Origin: Sphingomonas leidyi
Lineage (GTDB): Bacteria; Pseudomonadota; Alphaproteobacteria; Sphingomonadales; Sphingomonadaceae
Assembly (NCBI RefSeq): GCF_011761945.1
Contig: NZ_JAASQV010000002.1
Location: 992,001 to 1,056,000 of the forward strand
Direction of reading: 5' to 3'
DNA length: 64,000 nucleotides
In this document: in pieces, positions 53,608 through 60,925 of the stretch
Layout of the letters: the number at the start of each line of letters is the position of its first letter
Numbering within the stretch: position 1 is the first letter of the stretch
The notes under the pieces: model-generated
Databases searched by the model: none
What the model was told of the DNA's origin: nothing
Seen by the model: only the letters and a program-made list of their open reading frames with translations
Program-made: the position numbers and the translations under genes

Positions 53608-54413
53608 GGCTGGCCTCCGTCGAAGCCGTTGGAGGGCGGAGTGGAAAGGGCGCGGCGCGGCGCCTGGTCGAACCACAATTCGGTCGGCGCGCGGGGGTCG
53701 TGGGTCAGGCTCATCTGCCCGGCGAGCTGGTCGCGATCGGGGGCCAGGACGAGCTCATGGTCGTGCGCCTGGACGATGTCGACCGGGCGACCGGCAATCG
53801 TCACCTGGGGCGGCATCCCGCCGCGCAGCAGGTTGCGGCCCTTCACTCGCAGCCGCTGGCGCAACGCGTCGGCCTGGTCGCCATCGTCGGCGCCGTCGCG
53901 GCTGACATCGTCGACCATCGGACGCGAGGCGCGGGCGAGCACCTGCTCGAGCTTGTCCGGCGCCAGCCGGGTGATCCGGCCGACCGAATTGGAGAGGCCG
54001 CGGCGCTCGAGCTCGTTGAGCTTCTCGACGGTCCGCACGCCGATGCCTTCCAGGCGGCGGCGCTCGGCGGGGTCGAGCTCGTCGCCCAACGCCGAGAGCG
54101 GCACGTCGTTCTTGTCGTCGACCGAGAGGGGGACGGCATTCTCCTCGATCATCGGCTTGGTGATCGCAGTGAAGACGAGATGGAGGACCGTGGGGTCCTT
54201 GTCGCTGGGGCCGGCCGGGCGGATGCGCAACTCGCCCTGGTTGAGCTCGAGATGCGCCTTCAGGTCCATCGAGATGTCCCGGATCGCGAAGGTCAGGGGC
54301 AGCCGGTCGTTCTGCGCCTTGAGCGTCATGCGGGCCTGGGCGGTATCGAGCTGCGACTGCACCGCCTGGATGAAATCCTCGAGCGCCACCGCTTCGCCGG
54401 TCTCGCCGATCAT
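53604..54413 (-). CDS. Operon protein, possible trypco2-like N-terminus plus HhH and IPT-like segments
   Basis: A 269-residue protein, coupled by ATGA overlap to the gene before and after. The first 85 residues (ALEDFIQAVQSQLDTAQARM, then LTFAIRDISMDLKAHLELNQ and a beta strand LHLVFTAITKPM) recall the trypsin-co-occurring domain 2 found in bacterial conflict systems; the match is by pattern only. Next is a helix-hairpin-helix-like stretch (LEGIGVRTVEKLNELERRGL and LAPDKLEQVLARASRP). The C-terminus (LRVKGRNLLRGGMPPQVTIA, GRPVDIVQ) resembles an IPT/TIG-type beta domain. The order suggests an adaptor. Next to a protease, this fits a protein-interaction role. Confidence 0.6.
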   Translation of the reverse strand: MIGETGEAVALEDFIQAVQSQLDTAQARMTLKAQNDRLPLTFAIRDISMDLKAHLELNQGELRIRPAGPSDKDPTVLHLVFTAITKPMIEENAVPLSVDDKNDVPLSALGDELDPAERRRLEGIGVRTVEKLNELERRGLSNSVGRITRLAPDKLEQVLARASRPMVDDVSRDGADDGDQADALRQRLRVKGRNLLRGGMPPQVTIAGRPVDIVQAHDHELVLAPDRDQLAGQMSLTHDPRAPTELWFDQAPRRALSTPPSNGFDGGQP

Positions 54414-54667
54414 CGCGCCTCCTCCACCGGCAGCGTGCCGATGCGGAGCGAGAGGCGGCCGATCGGGCGATCGAACCAGGTGCGGGTGCGGGTGCGCGGC
54501 AGGTCGGCGCGGACCAGCGGGCCGGCGGGGCCGGCATCGACCCGGGCCTCGATCGGCAAGTCGAACGTGATGCCCGTCGCGCGCACCCCGACCGTCGGCA
54601 GCGCGGCGATACCGTCGAGCAGCTCGCCGATCAGGTCCTCCAGCGGGCGGGGCGCAGCCTGGGTCAT
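54410..54667 (-). CDS. Small operon protein of 85 residues
   Basis: It lies between two ATGA overlaps, so it is almost certainly translated. It begins with a helix (RPLEDLIGELLDGIAALPTV) and then two strands (GVRATGITFDLPIEARVDAG) and a conserved-looking RTRTRTWFDRPIGRLSLRIG segment. It has no signal peptide or membrane helix. The pattern (helix, then a fDLPiE strand) has a loose similarity to the first domain of the next gene. Function unknown. Confidence 0.68.
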   Translation of the reverse strand: MTQAAPRPLEDLIGELLDGIAALPTVGVRATGITFDLPIEARVDAGPAGPLVRADLPRTRTRTWFDRPIGRLSLRIGTLPVEEAR

Positions 54668-55734
54668 GCGGCGCCTCCCGGTGGCGCGACGGGCGGCGCC
54701 GTCGGGGCGGGAGCGGGCGCAGGCCCCGGTGGCGGCAGTGCGGCGGCGGGCGCCTTGGCAGCTATCTGCGCGGGGCGAGCGGCGCGTTCGAGCAGGGTGC
54801 GCCGCGCATCGTCGACGAACCGGTCGAGCGGCAGCGTCTCGCTGGCGAAGTTGATCTTCACTTCGCCGAACAGCTCGGCGTTGAGCTGGCTGTCGGTCTG
54901 GGCATTGACACCGACGGTCGAGACCTTGGTGACCGGCGCCTGATACGACGTGCTGCCGCGCGTCGACCAGCTGCCCGACGGCGTCGCGTTGCCGGGATCG
55001 TCGCTCACTGCATAGTCGACCACGGTCTTGTCCGCTGCCGCCGCGCGGAAGCGCAGGCGCGCAGTGATCGAGCCGTCCTTCACGACGATGCGGTTCATGC
55101 CGAGCATCACCAGCGTCGCCAGGGTCTGCATCCGGTCGCCCGCCAGCCGGTCGCGCGCCGCCGGGACGAGCTGCTCCTCGATCAGTTCCGGAGTGAGCTC
55201 CTGGCCGCCCAGGCCGAAATCGGAGAGCCAGGCCGGCGCATTGCTCTCGCCCGACTCGCCATTGGCCTTGCGCGGCACCAGCGTACCCTCGGCATCGCCG
55301 CGGGCCAGCCCGATATCGCCGGGATATTGCGCGATCAGCCAGTCGCGCGCCTGATTGGCGGTGACGTTCTCGTCGCGGAACTGGGAAAGCGGCTTCGATA
55401 TCGCCGCGACCAGATCGGCATAGCTGTCCATCTGGCGGATCGAGGAATCCACCATCGCGTCCCAGGTGCCGTGGATCAGCGAGGCGACGAAATCGGGAAA
55501 GTTGAGTTCGTCGGAGAGCGCGCCGGCACGCCGGCCGATGGTTTCGGTCGCGGGCGGTGCCTTGCCGGCTCCGGATGGCGCGCTCGCTCCCGGCGCGTCC
55601 TGCGGCGTGGGCTGCGGCTGTGCGCCGTCATTGCCCCAGAACGAGCCCGCCATGGCGTGCGCTGGCGTGGCGACGTGACTCGCCTGCCGGGACGTGGCCG
55701 CCGGAGGCGGCGGAAGGGGGCGGGCACCCGGCAT
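54664..55734 (-). CDS. Operon protein, paralogue family member 4, unknown function
   Basis: A 356-residue protein. Block A is at about residues 79-105 (FPDFVASLIHGTW, IRQMDSY), followed by PLSQFRDENVTANQARDWL. Block B reads RMQTLATLVMLGMNRIVVKD and block C GEVKINFASETLPLDRFV. Both termini are Pro/Ala-rich (MPGARPLPPPPAATSR; PPGPAPAPAPTAPPVAPPG). A Ser/Thr-rich insert (STRGSTSYQAPVTKVSTVGV) sits between B and C, matching the position of the low-complexity inserts of the other three copies. The stop overlaps the next start by 4 bases. No signal peptide. Function unknown. Confidence 0.75.
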   Translation of the reverse strand: MPGARPLPPPPAATSRQASHVATPAHAMAGSFWGNDGAQPQPTPQDAPGASAPSGAGKAPPATETIGRRAGALSDELNFPDFVASLIHGTWDAMVDSSIRQMDSYADLVAAISKPLSQFRDENVTANQARDWLIAQYPGDIGLARGDAEGTLVPRKANGESGESNAPAWLSDFGLGGQELTPELIEEQLVPAARDRLAGDRMQTLATLVMLGMNRIVVKDGSITARLRFRAAAADKTVVDYAVSDDPGNATPSGSWSTRGSTSYQAPVTKVSTVGVNAQTDSQLNAELFGEVKINFASETLPLDRFVDDARRTLLERAARPAQIAAKAPAAALPPPGPAPAPAPTAPPVAPPGGAA

Positions 55735-55738
55735 CGGA

Positions 55739-58700
55739 TCACGCGTATGCGAGCGGGCGGGCTATGCTGGTCGGCGTGCCGCCGCCGGGCCGCGAGTGCT
55801 GGACCCAGCGGCTCTCGATGTCGTGGGTGCCGTCGGCGTAGAGCGTGATGCGCGAATGGGCGACCTGATCGTCGGCGATGACCTCGTCGAACGTATAGGT
55901 GATGTTGACGTGCAGCGCCGGCACCCGCGCCGGTCCCGTCGCGCTGGCATGCGAGCTGCGGGCATAGAGCCGTGCGTCGTCCTCGATCGTCGCATTGACG
56001 GTCAGGCCCCAGCCGGCGGCATCGTCATGGCCGATATCGTCGATATAGATATGGCCGAGCGAGGTGCCGTTGTACTGCCAGCGAATCCGCAGCCAGCAAT
56101 AGATGTCGTCCAGCCCGAAGGTGCCGCCGACCATCGGCCAGTCGCGCAGCTCGATGGCGCCGTCCTGGAAGGCGGCGGCGCGCGCCGGCGCGCGGTCGCC
56201 CGGATGCTTGATGCCGTTCCAGCTGGCGAGGTTGGTATGGATGTCGCCGCTATTGGCCGCGATGATCTGCACCGCGGTGCCCGCGATCGTGGCGGCGGCG
56301 CCGATGTCCAGCGCGCGGGTGCGGGCGGGCGGCGGCGCGGGCAAGGTGCGGGGAGCCGCCATCGCATAGCCGGCAGGCGCGGTGGTGCCGCCGTTGATCT
56401 GGCGCCCGGCCGGGACCCCGCCACTCAGGATCTGCACATTGACCGGATTGCTGCCCGAGGCCGCCATCTCATACTCGGTCTGGAAATCCTCATAGCGCAG
56501 GATGTAGCGGCTGCCGCGCGCATGGGTGGGGGCATAGTCGCCCGGGCTGCCGGGGCTGCCGACCGGGCGATCCCAGGGATCGGCGATGCGCACGAAATAG
56601 TCGCCGCCGCTCGAATACATGCCGACGACGAGCACGGCATGGCCCGACAGGATCGTCGAAGTCGCGATCTTGCTCACATAGAGCGGGCCGTTGTTCTCGA
56701 TCAGCGCGGCGAAGCCGTCGGGCGCATAGCATTGCGGCGGATGCGCAGTGAGGCCCAGCCTGGCCGCGGCGGCGGCATGCTCGGTCCAGGGCAGGCCCTG
56801 TTCGATGTCGTTGCCGCAGCGTTGCGCGATCGATTCGGGCGAGACGCTGCGTTCGTCGCGCCAGCCGAGCAGCATGGCGATGGTGGTGGCCCAGCAGCCA
56901 TTGCCGGTGGGCTGCGGGATGAGCTGCACCCCGTCCCAGTTGATCGACCAGTCGGCCGCGGCCATCGCTCCGGCCGTGCGCGCCGCCGCCATCGCGAAGC
57001 CCGAGGGCGCGCCGGTGCCGGTATCGGGCTGGCGACCCGCGGGGATGCCGGCATAGATGATCTGGACATAGGCGGGGTTGCCGTCCGCCGCCATCTCATA
57101 CTCGGTCTCGAAATCCTCGAACCGCAGGATGTAGCGGCTGCCGCGCTCGTGCGTGCTGGCATAGGCGCCGGGTGCGCCGGGCGTGCCGACCGGGCGATCC
57201 CAGGGATCGACCACGCGGACATAATATTGGCCGCCATCCTCGTACATGCCGACGACGAGCACGGCATGGCCCGACAGGTTGGCCGCGCTCGCCATCTTGC
57301 CGACATAGAGCGGGCCATGGCGCTCGATCAGGCTGAAAAAGCCCTCGGGAGTGTAGCATTGCGGCTGGAGCGTCCCCAGGCCCAGCGCCGCGGCGACGGT
57401 GGCACGCTGATCCCAGGGGAGTCCCTGCTCGATGTCGCGGCCGCAACGCTGCGCGATCGTCGCCGGCTCATAGCATTTCTGGTCCTTCCAGCCGATCAGC
57501 ATCGCCAGCGTGGTCGCCCAGCAGGCATTGTCGTTGGGCTGGGCGATCCAGTCAACGCCGTTCCAGTTGATGCTGCGGCTCGTCGCCTGGGCGCGGGCAT
57601 AGGCGAGCGCGCTTGCCGAGGCGCGCAGCGGATCGGGCCGGCTCGCGCTCTCGAGCCTCTCGAGCAGTGGCGTGACCGCCGCTTCGGCCAGGCCGAGATC
57701 GAGCGCTTCCCCGATCCGCGTGGCGAACGCGCCGCCGATCCGGCTGGCCCGGTCGCGCGCGCCGAGGCCGGGCAGGGCCGGGGGCACATAGGCGGCCTCT
57801 TCCTGCCCGAATTGCAGTGCGAAGCCCGCGCCGATCGAGACCGCGCCGCCGATGCCCTGGTCGGCGCCGTCGAGCCACAGCTCGGCGCCGACCACGAGCT
57901 CCTCGCCGACATTGAGGGCTGCCACCTTGCGCAGACCGGCAAAGCCGTCGATGCCGCCGGCATTGTAGCCGAGCTTGAACCGGGCCTGGAGCGCGAGCTT
58001 CAGATGCTCGATAAAGTCGCTGACGCCCTGCGCGTCGAAGCTGGAATCGGCAGTGCCGAACAGCGCGGCCTGGCCGTCGGGCGCGAAGACGGCGCCCACG
58101 CCGCCGCCGAATACCGGCGTATCGAGTGCCGGGCCGACCGAGATGGTCACGCTGCTGCGCGCCGCGAGCTGGGGCAGCGCGGCGAGGAACGCGTTGAGCG
58201 GGTTGATCAGCCCGGTGATCCCGAAGCCCGCCTGCCATGCGGCGACGAAGGTGCTGCTGGCGGCGCCGAACCGGTAGAGGCGGGGCGGATTGACTTCGCT
58301 GCCCGCCGTCGCGGCGGCGGTGCGCACCTTCTCCATGATCCAGCCGAGCGCATCGCCGGCGCCGAGCCCCGATGCCATGTTGAGCGCGACGTTGCCGCGC
58401 GATCCCGCCGCCATGGGGGCGGACCGCGCGAGGCCGGCGCTCTTCGCGGGGATATCGGGCATCGGGCCGAAGCCGTCGTCATAGGTGCCGTTGCCGCCCG
58501 GGGCCGCCGGCGCGCGCGTCGCGGCGATCGGCGCGGAAGCCGCGGGCGGCGGCGCGGCCGCGCGGCTGCCGGGCTGCGGGGCGTCGCCCGCCCATTCGAG
58601 CACCGGCGTGGTGCGCGGAGCCGTATAGCTACGGCGCAGGCTGCGCCCGGTGAAATTGCTGAGCGCGACATAGGGGCTGCCCTCGCGCGGCAGCGCGTCC

Positions 58701-59017
58701 ACGTTCAGCCCGCCATTGCCGGCATGGCCGGTCGCGAGCCCGAAATAGATCTTCTGGCCGCCGATGAAGCGCGCGAGCACTTCGGACGGCACCACGAACA
58801 CGCCGTCGCCGCGCGGCACGCTCAGCCGCCCCTGCTCGTCGCTGCAATAGAAATTGGCGGCGGTGCGATGCGGCTTGTTCGCGGGATCGAACAGCGAGAC
58901 ATCGGTCGCCAGCACTATCTGCATCTCGACATCGGGCCGATCGACGCGAACGGCGAACCCCAGCATCGGGAACCGATCGCTGACCTCCATGCGATTGGGA
59001 CGGATCTGAGCAGTCAT
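55739..59017 (-). CDS. Large protein with two tandem papain/C39-like cysteine protease units
   Basis: A 1092-residue protein, the largest of the operon, starting 3 bases after the DUF3467 stop with AGGTGA as ribosome binding site. Residues 1-150 form an N-terminal domain (MLGFAVRVDRPDVEMQIVLA, AANFYCSDEQGRLSVPRGDG). A middle domain of about 250 residues follows (GGAVSIGAGFALQFG region). Two papain-like units come next: Cys499 (NDNACWATTLAMLIGWKD) with His584 (SGHAVLVVGMYEDGG, then VVDPWDRPVG), and Cys708 (GNGCWATTIAMLLGWRD) with His793 (SGHAVLVVGMYSSGG, IADPWDRPVG). The Cys-His distance is 85 residues in both and the offset between units is 209. A C-terminal beta domain (GGTFGLDDIYCWLRIRWQYN) ends the protein. 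No signal peptide is visible. Similar C39-like folds occur in peptide-cleaving or bacteriocin-processing proteins. Confidence 0.85.
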   Translation of the reverse strand: MTAQIRPNRMEVSDRFPMLGFAVRVDRPDVEMQIVLATDVSLFDPANKPHRTAANFYCSDEQGRLSVPRGDGVFVVPSEVLARFIGGQKIYFGLATGHAGNGGLNVDALPREGSPYVALSNFTGRSLRRSYTAPRTTPVLEWAGDAPQPGSRAAAPPPAASAPIAATRAPAAPGGNGTYDDGFGPMPDIPAKSAGLARSAPMAAGSRGNVALNMASGLGAGDALGWIMEKVRTAAATAGSEVNPPRLYRFGAASSTFVAAWQAGFGITGLINPLNAFLAALPQLAARSSVTISVGPALDTPVFGGGVGAVFAPDGQAALFGTADSSFDAQGVSDFIEHLKLALQARFKLGYNAGGIDGFAGLRKVAALNVGEELVVGAELWLDGADQGIGGAVSIGAGFALQFGQEEAAYVPPALPGLGARDRASRIGGAFATRIGEALDLGLAEAAVTPLLERLESASRPDPLRASASALAYARAQATSRSINWNGVDWIAQPNDNACWATTLAMLIGWKDQKCYEPATIAQRCGRDIEQGLPWDQRATVAAALGLGTLQPQCYTPEGFFSLIERHGPLYVGKMASAANLSGHAVLVVGMYEDGGQYYVRVVDPWDRPVGTPGAPGAYASTHERGSRYILRFEDFETEYEMAADGNPAYVQIIYAGIPAGRQPDTGTGAPSGFAMAAARTAGAMAAADWSINWDGVQLIPQPTGNGCWATTIAMLLGWRDERSVSPESIAQRCGNDIEQGLPWTEHAAAAARLGLTAHPPQCYAPDGFAALIENNGPLYVSKIATSTILSGHAVLVVGMYSSGGDYFVRIADPWDRPVGSPGSPGDYAPTHARGSRYILRYEDFQTEYEMAASGSNPVNVQILSGGVPAGRQINGGTTAPAGYAMAAPRTLPAPPPARTRALDIGAAATIAGTAVQIIAANSGDIHTNLASWNGIKHPGDRAPARAAAFQDGAIELRDWPMVGGTFGLDDIYCWLRIRWQYNGTSLGHIYIDDIGHDDAAGWGLTVNATIEDDARLYARSSHASATGPARVPALHVNITYTFDEVIADDQVAHSRITLYADGTHDIESRWVQHSRPGGGTPTSIARPLAYA
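56463..56950 (-). repeat. Tandem duplication, cysteine protease unit, second copy
   Basis: The DNA of this stretch closely matches 57090-57577 at an offset of 627 bases (209 codons). Long runs are identical, for example around the DPWDRPVG and GHAVLVVG codons. This indicates a comparatively recent in-frame duplication. Confidence 0.8.
57090..57577 (-). repeat. Tandem duplication, cysteine protease unit, first copy
   Basis: Partner of 56463-56950. It carries the Cys499/His584 unit of the large operon protein. Both catalytic pairs are intact, so neither copy looks decayed. Confidence 0.8.
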
Positions 59018-59020
59018 GGA

Positions 59021-59452
59021 TCACCTGTCGTTGCTGGAAGGGGAATTGCGGCCGGCATCGTCGCCGGGAGCCGCATCGGATCGCGTGCGCGCAGCGCGCA
59101 GCGCGCGGGCGCGCTCCTCGAAGTCGCCGATCGAGGAGAGGACGATGTCGAAGGGGCAGCTTTCCTGGCCGATCTGGGCGACCGGCCCGTTTTCGCGCTC
59201 ATGTTCGTGGACCGAGCGGGCGAGGAGTTCGGAAAGCATCTTCGCATAGGGCGGGGTGAGCACCAGCCGCGTGTGGATGGCGATCGCGCCGACGCCTTCG
59301 TTGCCGCTCGGATAATATTGGCCGAGGTCGATCAGGAATTCGAAGGGGTTCTGGCCGAGCTCGAAATAATTGACGTAGCTGGCAGGCGCGCGGGATGTCT
59401 CGGCGCGCATCGCCGGGTCCGCATCCCTGTCCGCCACGCTGCCCTGATTCAT
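59021..59452 (-). CDS. DUF3467-domain protein, first gene of the sigma-54 operon
   Basis: A 143-residue protein. The ATG at 59452 follows AGGAGG with 8-base spacing, so it is preferred over the frame opening at 59482. The DUF3467 pattern is clear: SYVNYFELGQNPFEFLIDLG, IAIHTRLVLTPPYAKMLSEL, LLARSVHEHERENGPV. This family is small, cytoplasmic and of unknown function; it has been seen next to various unrelated genes. A charged, Arg/Ala/Asp-rich tail follows. The start lies about 15 bases downstream of the +1 expected from the sigma-54 element, so the transcript leader would be very short. Confidence 0.85.
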   Translation of the reverse strand: MNQGSVADRDADPAMRAETSRAPASYVNYFELGQNPFEFLIDLGQYYPSGNEGVGAIAIHTRLVLTPPYAKMLSELLARSVHEHERENGPVAQIGQESCPFDIVLSSIGDFEERARALRAARTRSDAAPGDDAGRNSPSSNDR

Positions 59453-59478
59453 CCGGCATGCCTCCTGACGGATCAGGA

Positions 59479-59493
59479 GCAAGCCGTGTGCCA
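59479..59493 (-). promoter_or_regulatory. Sigma-54 promoter of the 12-gene operon
   Basis: Minus-strand TGGCACACGGCTTGC matches TGGCAC-N5-TTGC exactly, with ten bases between the invariant GG and GC. The expected +1 is near 59467, just before the AGGAGG of the DUF3467 gene. A sigma-54 activator gene lies immediately upstream. Confidence 0.82.
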
Positions 59494-59546
59494 GACGATG
59501 AAATGACTTTATAACAAAGGGTTATCCGGTCAGCCAGCATAGCGCT

Positions 59547-59585
59547 GCGTAACAATGGAACGGTGCGGGCGTATCAGGGTTACGC
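59547..59585. promoter_or_regulatory. Possible upstream activator site (GCGTAAC / GTTACGC)
   Basis: GCGTAAC at 59547-59553 and GTTACGC at 59579-59585 are inverted, 25 bases apart, 54-92 bases upstream of the -24 element. A third GTTAC follows at 59592. It could be the binding site of the activator encoded at 59593. The spacing is wide for a dyad. Confidence 0.4.
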
Positions 59586-59592
59586 GCGCCCG

Positions 59593-60555
59593 TTACAGCG
59601 CGGGACCGTCCTCGAGGCCTTCGGGGCCGCCGCGGGTCATCTCGTACTTGGTCATCTTGCGGTAGAGCGTCATCCGCGACCAGCTGAGCGCGCGCGCGGC
59701 CTCGGCGCGGTTCCAGTCGGTGCGGTCGAGCGCGGCGCGGATGCGGGCGCGCTCGTCCTTGCCCGAGCGATCGAAGCTGCGCTGCAGCCGCACAAAGGCA
59801 TCGGGAATATGGTCGCGCCGGATCGCGCCGCGCGGGGGATCGATGAAGACCGCCTCGACGAAGTTGCGCACCTCGCGGACATTGCCTGGCCAGTCATAGT
59901 GCATCAGCAGGTCGAGCAATTCGGCATCGGGCGCGGCGACGTCGCAGCCGCAGCGGCGATTGAAGCGTTCGATGAAGTGCGTGATGTAGAGCGCGATATC
60001 CTCGGTTCGCTCGGCAAGGTCGGGCAGAGTCACCCGGGCGACATTGAGCCGGTAATAGAGATCGGCGCGAAAGCTTCCTTCCTCCACCTGCTGCTCGACG
60101 TCGCGGTTGGTTGCCGCGATCACGCGCAGATCGACCTTCACCGGCTTCTCGCGCCCGATCGGCTGCACTTCCTTCTCTTCCAGCAGCCGCAGAAGCTTGA
60201 CTTGGCTGAACGGCGAGAGCTCGCCCACTTCGTCGAGGAACAGCGTGCCGCCGGCGCCGGCGATCACCGCCTTGCCGGTTTGGCTGCGCACCGCCCCGGT
60301 GAAGCTGCCGCGTTCGAACCCGAACAGCTCGGCCTCGAACAGGCTGTCGGGAACCGCACCGCAGTTGATCGCGACGAAGGGCGCGCAGCGGCGCTCGCTC
60401 AACGCATGGATGGTGCGCGCGCAATGTTCCTTGCCGGTGCCGGTGGAGCCGGTGATCAGCGCCGGAGCGTCGCAGCGCGCGATCTTGGGAACGATGGTGC
60501 GCAGCCGCACCATTGCCTCGCTGTCGCCCAGCAATCCGGTCACGAGATTGTCCAC
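59593..60555 (-). CDS. Sigma-54-dependent activator, PspF-like (AAA+ plus HTH only)
   Basis: A 320-residue bacterial enhancer-binding protein, starting with GTG at 60555. It begins almost directly with the AAA+ domain: Walker A GSTGTGK (36-42), sigma-54 contact loop GSFTGA (83-88, Ser in place of the usual Ala of GAFTGA), Walker B GGTLFLDEVGEL (about 102-113), the RADLYYRLNV arginine region and GNVREVRN sensor II (224-231). The Fis-type HTH is near the end (WNRAEAARALSWSRMTLYRK). There is no receiver, GAF or other sensory domain, as in PspF. Activity may therefore be set by a separate partner. It lies upstream of the operon it should activate. Confidence 0.93.
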   Translation of the reverse strand: MDNLVTGLLGDSEAMVRLRTIVPKIARCDAPALITGSTGTGKEHCARTIHALSERRCAPFVAINCGAVPDSLFEAELFGFERGSFTGAVRSQTGKAVIAGAGGTLFLDEVGELSPFSQVKLLRLLEEKEVQPIGREKPVKVDLRVIAATNRDVEQQVEEGSFRADLYYRLNVARVTLPDLAERTEDIALYITHFIERFNRRCGCDVAAPDAELLDLLMHYDWPGNVREVRNFVEAVFIDPPRGAIRRDHIPDAFVRLQRSFDRSGKDERARIRAALDRTDWNRAEAARALSWSRMTLYRKMTKYEMTRGGPEGLEDGPAL

Positions 60556-60628
60556 GCCCGCTCACCCGACAGCATTGCGCGCCCGCCCCGGAGCGATACC
60601 GGGGACGTTCGACCATGAGAACACGGAA

Positions 60629-60643
60629 AGACGCGGCGCGTCT
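60629..60643. promoter_or_regulatory. Inverted repeat upstream of the activator gene
   Basis: AGACGC-GGC-GCGTCT, a perfect dyad 74 bases before the activator GTG. It is a candidate operator for the expression of the activator. Confidence 0.4.
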
Positions 60644-60853
60644 CCCGGAACTGGCAATGTACATGTGAAGCAGCCGCGACCCCTTGGCGGCCATGATATC
60701 TAAGGCGACTCGACAGGCTGTGGATAACTTTAACAGACCGGACAGTCGACTCCTATTAATGGTGGATACTTCGTCCACTCTTCCGCCGATATCCGATTTC
60801 GGAATCGAGACCGTGCGATTCGGGAAATCCGGCCGGGCCGGATCTTTCGTCGG

Positions 60854-60915
60854 GCGCATCGACGCGAATGGCGGAAGATCGCCCCTGCGATCCCCCGCCA
60901 TTCGTGTCGATGCGC
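60854..60915. repeat. Long near-perfect inverted repeat (62 bases)
   Basis: A 21-base arm (60854-60874) pairs with 60895-60915 with one mismatch, and an inner GATCGC-CCCT-GCGATC stem extends it after a 2-base internal loop. It starts 10 bases beyond the stop of the small secreted-protein gene. It could terminate that gene or be a mobile palindromic repeat; no T-tract follows. Confidence 0.7.
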
Positions 60916-60925
60916 GGCCGCGCGA

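Larger units (their letters stand above)
60556..60925. other. Intergenic region with several inverted repeats
   Basis: This 370-base stretch contains no supported gene. It holds a perfect AGACGC-GGC-GCGTCT repeat (60629-60643), an ATCCGGCC-G-GGCCGGAT palindrome (60827-60843) and a 62-base hairpin (60854-60915). The promoter of the sigma-54 activator probably lies between the first repeat and 60555, but no clear -10/-35 was found. Confidence 0.55.

Noticed and set aside
56463-57577. CRISPR-like or short tandem repeats in the cysteine protease gene
   Set aside because: The similarity is one in-frame duplication of about 490 bases, not short repeats with spacers.
44298-59452. Cyanobactin-like RiPP cluster (S8 protease plus ABBA-like protein)
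   Set aside because: No precursor peptide, no YcaO-type cyclodehydratase and no PatA/PatG macrocyclase features were found, and the ABBA resemblance is weak.
44298-59452. R-body, contractile tail, type VI secretion or prophage locus
   Set aside because: No RebB-like, sheath, tube, baseplate, ClpV, terminase, capsid or integrase proteins are present.
55694-59506. A 1270-codon open frame on the plus strand opposite the cysteine protease gene
   Set aside because: Antisense frame caused by high GC at third positions. Its translation is rich in Arg, Gly, Ala and Asp with no domain, and the minus-strand gene has clear catalytic motifs.
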